DNA of 9,836 bases. It comes from DSSM01 sp964484125 (lineage in GTDB: Bacteria; Bacteroidota; Ignavibacteria; Tepidaquicellales; Tepidaquicellaceae). Positions 5,114-9,836 of the stretch are shown in pieces. The notes under the pieces are model-generated. The model did no database searches. It saw nothing but the letters and a program-made list of their open reading frames with translations, and had not been told where the DNA came from. Each line of letters opens with the position of its first letter. Position 1 is the stretch's first letter. The translations under genes and the position numbers were made by a program. Location of the stretch: positions 1 through 9,836 of the forward strand of contig CAZAEK010000043.1 in assembly GCA_964484125.1 (NCBI GenBank), given 5' to 3'.

Positions 5114-6185
5114 CGGTTATTCCTGCCTTTATATATAATTCTTCAAGTCTTTTGTTTACTGACCTGTATGAGTGATATTTCTCAGCCCAGTGCCTGCCCT
5201 TCGATGATAACTCCTTTAACTTTTCGGGTTTTCTTATAAGTTCAAGTAATTTTTGCTCAAGCTCCTCTATTGTCGAGTGTATAAACGGATTCTCAGGCAG
5301 AAATTCCAGATATTCCGGTGAAAATTCCGTTATAGTCGGTATTCCCATTGATATATTTTCAAGTGAATTTCTTCCGTATCCCGAGCCACCAAATTCTCCT
5401 CCTACCTGATCTATTGCTATATCACATCCGCTTTTTATCTCTATTGCTTTTTCGTGGCTTATATTCTCAAGTAATATAAATTCAAATTCCGCTTTTTCTT
5501 TCAGGTTCTCAATTACTTTCAGAATCTTATCAGTTCCCTTGAATAATCTGTTAGTCGGTGAATGTACTATCTTCGGTACTTTATTAAATTCATTTTTCAG
5601 TCTGTACCTGTAAACATCAAAAGGAAAAAATAAATAATATATGTTTTTATGTATATCGAGATGGTCAAATTCTACTGTAAGATTCAGATTGCTTACTGAT
5701 TCTAAATATTCAAATGCTCCGCGTGTCCTTAAATCACTTCCGAAATAGCATATCACTATTTTTTTTCCGCGTTTTACAAGCTCTTTCGCAAATCTGCAGT
5801 CCCTGAAAAAATCCATTCCTCCGTCATAATGATATATATCATATTCAAGTAATTTATATTCCTTTATGGCTTTATAAATCTTATGTGTTTGTACTAAATC
5901 CCTTGCCTTGAAATATATATTCTCAGCAAAATTTGTCGGTGTGAAATATCTGAAACCTTTCTTCTTTGTTGATATCTCAAGTTTCTTTCTCCTCCATTTC
6001 CTTGCCAATGCACCCTTCGGTAATCTGAACCCGAGAGCTATGTCTTCTTCAAAATTTATTGTGTTCTCATATATCGTTATCAGGTTTGCCGTATGTCCTT
6101 CGCTCCTCTGCATCTTCACAAATTCCATCGGCATTCCTGCAAAATTCTGTGGCGCTATATGTAGTACCTTTAATTTTCTGCTCAC
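5103..6185 (-). CDS. GT-B fold glycosyltransferase (GT4-like)
   Basis: This is probably a cytoplasmic or membrane-associated enzyme adding one sugar to a lipid-linked glycan. Its 360 residues follow GT-B architecture. The N-terminal Rossmann-like half starts LKVLHIAPQNFAGMPMEFVK (5-24), followed by a basic stretch at 62-77 that may touch membrane or donor. The C-terminal half contains KIVHSPTNRLFKGTDKIL (205-222) and DIAIDQ...SGYGRNSLENISMGIPTI (255-285), the latter equivalent to the donor-binding E-x7-E/GxG-LEAMAxGxP region with E276 as the likely conserved glutamate. It ends GRHWAEKYHSYRSV (330-343), typical of the family. The start codon is GTG (6185-6183), overlapping the amidohydrolase TGA as GTGA, with AAGG 8 nt upstream. 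Donor and acceptor sugars cannot be read from sequence. Confidence 0.85.
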   Translation of the reverse strand: MSRKLKVLHIAPQNFAGMPMEFVKMQRSEGHTANLITIYENTINFEEDIALGFRLPKGALARKWRRKKLEISTKKKGFRYFTPTNFAENIYFKARDLVQTHKIYKAIKEYKLLEYDIYHYDGGMDFFRDCRFAKELVKRGKKIVICYFGSDLRTRGAFEYLESVSNLNLTVEFDHLDIHKNIYYLFFPFDVYRYRLKNEFNKVPKIVHSPTNRLFKGTDKILKVIENLKEKAEFEFILLENISHEKAIEIKSGCDIAIDQVGGEFGGSGYGRNSLENISMGIPTITEFSPEYLEFLPENPFIHSTIEELEQKLLELIRKPEKLKELSSKGRHWAEKYHSYRSVNKRLEELYIKAGITDEE

Positions 6186-6913
6186 TTTATTAACCTTAAT
6201 ATATTTCCCGAGAATATCATTTCCTTTTCTTCATTTGATATTCTTAACTTTTCTATTATCGGAATATACATTCCCGGTAAACCGAGATTGTAATCACTTC
6301 CGAATAATATCCTCTCAGCTCCGGCTGTTTTTACTACCTCATTCACGAAATAAAATTCCCTTACAGATTCTGTGCCTAAATATAAATTTTTCAATCCCGA
6401 TTCTTTTACAGCTTTAGCCGCCGCTGTGCATAATGATGGCTGGTCACCTCCAAGATGTGCAAGTATAAAATTTACTTCAGGAAAATTCCGTGCCGCTTCT
6501 ATGGGATATTCGAAACTTGCTATCTCCTGCCATCTGCCGCAATGCACTATCACCGGTAATTTGTGTTTACCTGCTATCTCAAGATAGGGGATTAATGCCT
6601 CATCAGTTATCCGTTTCCTTATCAGTGACGGATGGTATTTCAGAAATTTTACATCTCCCGCATTTTCTTCTAAAAAGTTGGCAAGTCCTCTGTCTTCCGG
6701 ATTTATCCATGCACAAAAATAAAATCTGAAATCTTTTATTTTCTTTATATCGCTTAGCAGTTCTTCGTTACTTGTCGCATCTGCAGGCATTGCTACTGCT
6801 CCTTCTACTCCTGATTCCTTCATTACTTCTACTGCCTCTTCTACTGTTGTAGAGTAATTTAAAAATATCTCACTCCATTTACCTATATGTATATGTCCGT
6901 CTATTATCTTCAT
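6182..6913 (-). CDS. Amidohydrolase family metal-dependent hydrolase
   Basis: This is a TIM-barrel hydrolase of the amidohydrolase-2 type (PF04909-like), 243 residues, shorter than many members (about 280-330). The metal and catalytic positions are all visible: DGHIHIG with H7 and H9 on strand 1, HCG with H124 on strand 5, AHLGG with H153 on strand 6, and FGSDYN with D207 on strand 8. KYHP (92-95) lies between. Family members hydrolyse or decarboxylate small cyclic or acidic compounds, so the substrate here is open. Its position inside a glycan operon, coupled by ATGA to the formyltransferase and by GTGA to the glycosyltransferase, suggests it edits a sugar or sugar substituent. It could be a deacylase, deformylase or lactonase acting on the formylated product. 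AAGGAG about 11 nt upstream supports the ATG. Confidence 0.88.
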   Translation of the reverse strand: MKIIDGHIHIGKWSEIFLNYSTTVEEAVEVMKESGVEGAVAMPADATSNEELLSDIKKIKDFRFYFCAWINPEDRGLANFLEENAGDVKFLKYHPSLIRKRITDEALIPYLEIAGKHKLPVIVHCGRWQEIASFEYPIEAARNFPEVNFILAHLGGDQPSLCTAAAKAVKESGLKNLYLGTESVREFYFVNEVVKTAGAERILFGSDYNLGLPGMYIPIIEKLRISNEEKEMIFSGNILRLIK

Positions 6914-7821
6914 TCTATATATTCTCCTTCTATAAAGATTTCCCGAATGTTTTCTATTAATTTATTACCTTCTGATATTTTGTCCGTTATTAATCTGCCT
7001 CCCTTAAATTCAATCGCAATTTCATTCTCTCCCGCAAATTTAATCATTCCTCCGCCTTTTGAATTCTTATCATATTCATATCGTGAACTTTCTATCTTAT
7101 ATAGTTTTCCGTTATAAACAAAAGTTGCCCCGGGATATGGCGGATATAATGCCCTTACAAGATTATAAACTTCTTTTATTTCTGAATCAGGTTTTATTTT
7201 CCTCTCTGCATCTGTTATACTTTTATTTGCCTTTGATTCTGTATTCTCCTGTGGTTTTAATCTGCTATTTAGTTCATCGCTGTTTATAATTTCAAGTGCT
7301 TCAGATATCAGTTTATATGATACAGGAATACATTTTTCATACATTGTATTAACATCATCGCTGTCTGTTATCTCTATTAATTCAGTCAGTAATATATCAC
7401 CTGAATCAACTCCGCTATCTATTTTATGAAGACTTACTGTTAATTCCTTTTCGCCGTTCATTATACTTCGCGATATTGGAGCACGTCCTCTGTATTGTGG
7501 TAATTTCCCGCAATGCAAATTAAATATTCCATTCTCAGGTAATTCGTATATTTCCTGCCTAAGAATCTCCATAAATCCGCAGCATATTCCGGTACTGAAC
7601 TGCTTTATCTTTTCTTTCTCTTCTGATATCTTATCTGTAAATATTATTTCTATGTTGTTATCTTCTGCAAGTTTTCTTAACGGCTCATAAAATCCTTCAC
7701 GGCTTGTTTCATATTTATATGTCTTATGACTTACTATTAAGCCGGGGGATTTTCCGCTTTCAATCAGCTTCGTGAGTATCCTTAATCCCATATTTCCGAA
7801 AACTAAAAAAAAGTATCCCAT
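6910..7821 (-). CDS. Sugar N-formyltransferase-like (Fmt/ArnA-N family)
   Basis: It probably transfers a formyl group from N10-formyltetrahydrofolate to the amino group of a nucleotide-linked sugar. I choose the ATG at 7821-7819, which overlaps the epimerase TAA as TAATG and begins directly at the first beta strand (MGYFFLVFGNMG). An upstream in-frame ATG at 7836 adds five residues. With 303 residues, the catalytic triad of the fold is intact: FNLHCGKLPQYRG with N101 and H103, and HKIDSGVDSGD with D139. PPYPGA (227-232) opens a C-terminal OB-like subdomain, as in ArnA and other sugar formyltransferases. Methionyl-tRNA formyltransferase is the alternative, but the operon of glycan genes argues for a sugar substrate. 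An acidic, lysine-rich linker (about 185-212) is unusual for Fmt. Confidence 0.85.
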   Translation of the reverse strand: MGYFFLVFGNMGLRILTKLIESGKSPGLIVSHKTYKYETSREGFYEPLRKLAEDNNIEIIFTDKISEEKEKIKQFSTGICCGFMEILRQEIYELPENGIFNLHCGKLPQYRGRAPISRSIMNGEKELTVSLHKIDSGVDSGDILLTELIEITDSDDVNTMYEKCIPVSYKLISEALEIINSDELNSRLKPQENTESKANKSITDAERKIKPDSEIKEVYNLVRALYPPYPGATFVYNGKLYKIESSRYEYDKNSKGGGMIKFAGENEIAIEFKGGRLITDKISEGNKLIENIREIFIEGEYIE

Positions 7822-8795
7822 TACTTTATTAACCATTTCTTATACCAGGCGAATGTTTTCTTTATCCCTTCATCAAGCCCTACCTTCGGCTGATAGCCAA
7901 GTATCTTTTGCGCCTTCTCTATACTCGGTATCCTTAATTCAACATCTACGTAATTCTTTGGTACATATTTTATTTTTGATTTCGTCGGGCATAAACTTAT
8001 TACTTTCTCTGCCAGTGATGTAATAGTTACAGTTCCCTTTGGATTTCCTATGTTAAATATCTCTCCGATAGCTCCCTTATTTGTCAATGCGAGTATTATT
8101 CCTTCCATCATATCGTCAACATAACACCATGACCTTATCTGGTCGCCGTCGCCGTGTATCTCGATTGTTTTGTTCTTTACTGCATTCTTTATGAATACCT
8201 GTATTGCTCCTTCGCCTATCTGCCCGGGTCCGTATATATTAAACGGACGGATGGATACTACCGGATATCCCTTCTCCTTATAATAACTGTATAGCAAATG
8301 TTCGCCTGCTACCTTGCTTACTGAATATGTCCACCTCGCTTCTCCTACCGGGGCAAAATTTGTGTCCGCTTTTTCGTCTGATTTATATGCATAAGCTCCG
8401 AGTACTTCACTCGTCGAAAAATTCATTATCCTCTCAAGTTTATGACTGTATTTCTCATTTGCTTTCAGAAAATTAAATGTTCCGATAATGTTTATTTCCA
8501 TTGTTTTAATCGGGTTTTGTATCACTGTATCTACTCCGGCTATCGCTGCAAGATGTACTGCAATCTGTGGCTGGAATTCTTCACATACCTTTTTTAATGT
8601 CTCAAGGTCGCGGATATCTCCGTGTACTAAAGTTACATTTTTCGAAGGAAGTTTCTTGTATTTAAGTGAGTCCCTCGAAAAATTATCAAATATTACAATT
8701 TCGTTTTCTGTTGCAAGTAACTGAGCTAATGTGCTACCGATAAATCCTGCACCACCTGTTAAAAAAATTCTTTTGTTCCTGATTTTTGTTCTCAT
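7821..8795 (-). CDS. NAD-dependent nucleotide-sugar epimerase/decarboxylase (extended SDR)
   Basis: This 324-residue extended short-chain dehydrogenase acts on an NDP-sugar with bound NAD(P). The Rossmann motif is TGGAGFIG (13-20). D37 in IFDNFS follows strand 2. Catalytic residues are in STSE (127-130) and Y157-x3-K161. RPFNIYGPGQ (183-192) and E286-x-R288 near the end complete the substrate pocket. The Ser-Thr-Ser-Glu motif and PVGEARWTYSVSK (149-161) resemble the ArnA C-terminal domain and UDP-glucuronate decarboxylases, rather than the usual SSS/SSA of GalE or TDE of RmlB. UDP-GlcA 4-oxidation/decarboxylation is therefore the preferred but unproven reaction; a 4-epimerase remains possible. 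The gene is coupled upstream by ATGA to the GNAT-like gene and overlaps the formyltransferase. No Shine-Dalgarno is visible. Confidence 0.9.
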   Translation of the reverse strand: MRTKIRNKRIFLTGGAGFIGSTLAQLLATENEIVIFDNFSRDSLKYKKLPSKNVTLVHGDIRDLETLKKVCEEFQPQIAVHLAAIAGVDTVIQNPIKTMEINIIGTFNFLKANEKYSHKLERIMNFSTSEVLGAYAYKSDEKADTNFAPVGEARWTYSVSKVAGEHLLYSYYKEKGYPVVSIRPFNIYGPGQIGEGAIQVFIKNAVKNKTIEIHGDGDQIRSWCYVDDMMEGIILALTNKGAIGEIFNIGNPKGTVTITSLAEKVISLCPTKSKIKYVPKNYVDVELRIPSIEKAQKILGYQPKVGLDEGIKKTFAWYKKWLIK

Positions 8796-9763
8796 AATTT
8801 TATAATGTAAGTTTTTCTTAAATATCCGTCTGCCTTGAATTTCTTCTTGAAGCTGAATAATCCCTCTATAAGTTCTCCCGATGAATCCGATGTGCCTATG
8901 TCATACAGTCTGAATCCGGTTTCCTTTGCCCATTGTATTGTCTTGTATAATAAATAGTCCGATACCCTGTATTTTTTGTATTTGCTGTCTGTAGCAAGAT
9001 AAAAATTCAGTATTACATCCGGCTTTATTACAAATAATACGCATATTCCGGATATATCTTTATCGGTCTCTGCAGAGAATAATATTATCCTGTGAGGGAT
9101 TTTCTTCTTTAAATAAAATAACTCGTCTTTTGAATGTGTCGGAGTTGTCTTCTTCGTTAACCTGTTATCAAATAATACCTGATAAAATCTGTCCAGATAT
9201 TTTTCGCCCTTTTCCATATCTATTATACTAACATTCACCTGCTTTGAAGAATTTCTTATTGTCCTTTTCAGGGGATTCGCTAACTTTGCGAAATCAAACT
9301 CAGACAATTTTATTATATTTGTTATTGAATAGTTCGATATCGAAAATCCTGATTTCAGAAATGCATATTCATATTCCTCGTTGAATGAAGTGTTATACAA
9401 TACAGGATAATTTTTCAATACACATTCCGAATATTCATTCTCAATCAGATAATTCTTCAGTGACTTTGCAATATCAAATAAATCTGTCATACCAATCTTT
9501 TCTCCGTATAACAAACCTCCAAAACTAACTCCGTTTGATGATATGAATTTTTTCCTGCCTTTTTCCCTGACTTCGCATCCGGTCATTAACCCTGCTATCT
9601 TATTCTTATCCTTATATCTGAACTTTAAATGATGCCATTTTATATTCTTCATAAATACATCATTATACTCAAGAAAATCCGGATCAAAGAATAAGTTGTA
9701 ATTCTCCGTTACAAAATCTTTCCAGTCCCTGTCTTCCTTTATTTCCGTTTTTATTGTTATCAT
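8792..9763 (-). CDS. FemAB/GNAT-like acyl- or aminoacyltransferase
   Basis: This 323-residue protein resembles the two-domain GNAT-fold proteins of the FemAB/BioF2-like group often found in polysaccharide loci. The N-terminal half contains FFDPDFLEYND (25-35) and a glycine-rich SSNGVSFGGLLYG (75-87), as in FemAB-like proteins. The C-terminal half holds the recognisable RVSDYLLYKTIQWAKETGFRLYDIGTSD (266-293) and the terminal GLFSFKKKFKADGYLRK (301-317), where the GNAT pyrophosphate loop region and final strands fall. It may acylate or aminoacylate an amino sugar, or modify cell-wall peptide; substrate and acyl donor cannot be deduced. It is the first operon gene visible. Its ATG has no good Shine-Dalgarno and follows the 9-bp repeat array by only about 10 bp; an in-frame TAA at 9772-9770 excludes a longer protein. 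Confidence 0.8.
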   Translation of the reverse strand: MITIKTEIKEDRDWKDFVTENYNLFFDPDFLEYNDVFMKNIKWHHLKFRYKDKNKIAGLMTGCEVREKGRKKFISSNGVSFGGLLYGEKIGMTDLFDIAKSLKNYLIENEYSECVLKNYPVLYNTSFNEEYEYAFLKSGFSISNYSITNIIKLSEFDFAKLANPLKRTIRNSSKQVNVSIIDMEKGEKYLDRFYQVLFDNRLTKKTTPTHSKDELFYLKKKIPHRIILFSAETDKDISGICVLFVIKPDVILNFYLATDSKYKKYRVSDYLLYKTIQWAKETGFRLYDIGTSDSSGELIEGLFSFKKKFKADGYLRKTYIIKL

Positions 9764-9772
9764 CTGTTTTTA

Positions 9773-9836
9773 TAACTTTACAAACTTTACAAACTTGATA
9801 AACTTTACAAACTTGATAAACTTTACAAACTTGATA
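9773..9836. repeat. 9-bp tandem array with an 18-bp higher-order unit, cut by window edge
   Basis: From about 9773 the sequence is a string of 9-mers: a partial AACTTTAC, AAACTTTAC (9782-9790), then alternating AAACTTGAT and AAACTTTAC to the last base, so 18-bp dimers are repeated without error. Seven monomers are visible and the array continues beyond the window. It cannot be part of the downstream protein, because an in-frame stop lies between it and the ATG. Its position directly before the first glycan-operon gene means copy-number change could alter promoter spacing or leader length. Confidence 0.9.

Noticed and set aside
5908..6417. 169-codon plus-strand reading frame opposite the glycosyltransferase and amidohydrolase
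   Set aside because: It spans the junction of two well-supported minus-strand genes and shows no family-like motif; hydrophobicity comes from reversed AT-rich codons.
298..9763. Anti-phage defence or toxin-antitoxin system
   Set aside because: All genes fall into chaperone, secreted-protein or glycan-biosynthesis families; no nuclease, helicase, TIR, reverse transcriptase or small toxin-antitoxin pair is visible.
9773..9836. CRISPR array
   Set aside because: The unit is 9 bp in 18-bp dimers with no unique spacers and no cas genes.

Overview
The window looks like an AT-rich bacterial chromosome, probably from the Bacteroidota/Chlorobi/Ignavibacteria side of the tree. The evidence is modest: DnaK sequence style, a TAnnTTTG-type promoter with a near-leaderless start, a secreted protein with an 'NSNA|Q' signal-peptide end, and a palindromic repeat of a kind I associate with this group. 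Several genes do have good Shine-Dalgarno sequences, which argues against a typical Bacteroides. Every gene lies on the minus strand, so transcription runs from high to low coordinates. No mobile-element gene, CRISPR array, tRNA or rRNA is visible.

Right to left in transcription order. (1) 9773-9836 is a 9-bp tandem-repeat array that runs off the window edge. (2) 9763-3629 is a tightly packed six-gene glycan operon in which every junction overlaps: FemAB/GNAT-like transferase, ArnA-C-like NAD-dependent epimerase/decarboxylase, Fmt/ArnA-N-like formyltransferase, amidohydrolase, GT-B glycosyltransferase and a Wzx-type flippase. Together they suggest synthesis of a formylated sugar, its transfer to a lipid-linked glycan, and export across the inner membrane. 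The sugar aminotransferase and polymerase expected in such a pathway are not in the window. (3) 3525-3037 encodes a small secreted protein of unknown function with its own promoter and a strong terminator. (4) 2972-2785 is a dense regulatory region: three phased 17-bp repeats, an IHF-like site, a textbook sigma-54 promoter, and an A-tract leader ending in AGGAGG. (5) 2784-298 holds hsp20 and dnaK, separated by a GC-rich hairpin and a possible second promoter, and closed by a GNRA-loop terminator. (6) 1-240 carries no gene. It holds a 58-bp three-stem palindromic (REP-like) element and a set of ATATTCGGTGAA repeats that can form alternative hairpins.

The strongest unusual signal is the apparent sigma-54 control of a small heat-shock protein (and perhaps dnaK), including helically phased candidate activator sites. 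The second is the adjacent, overlapping pair of genes that corresponds to the two halves of ArnA, followed by a translationally coupled amidohydrolase.
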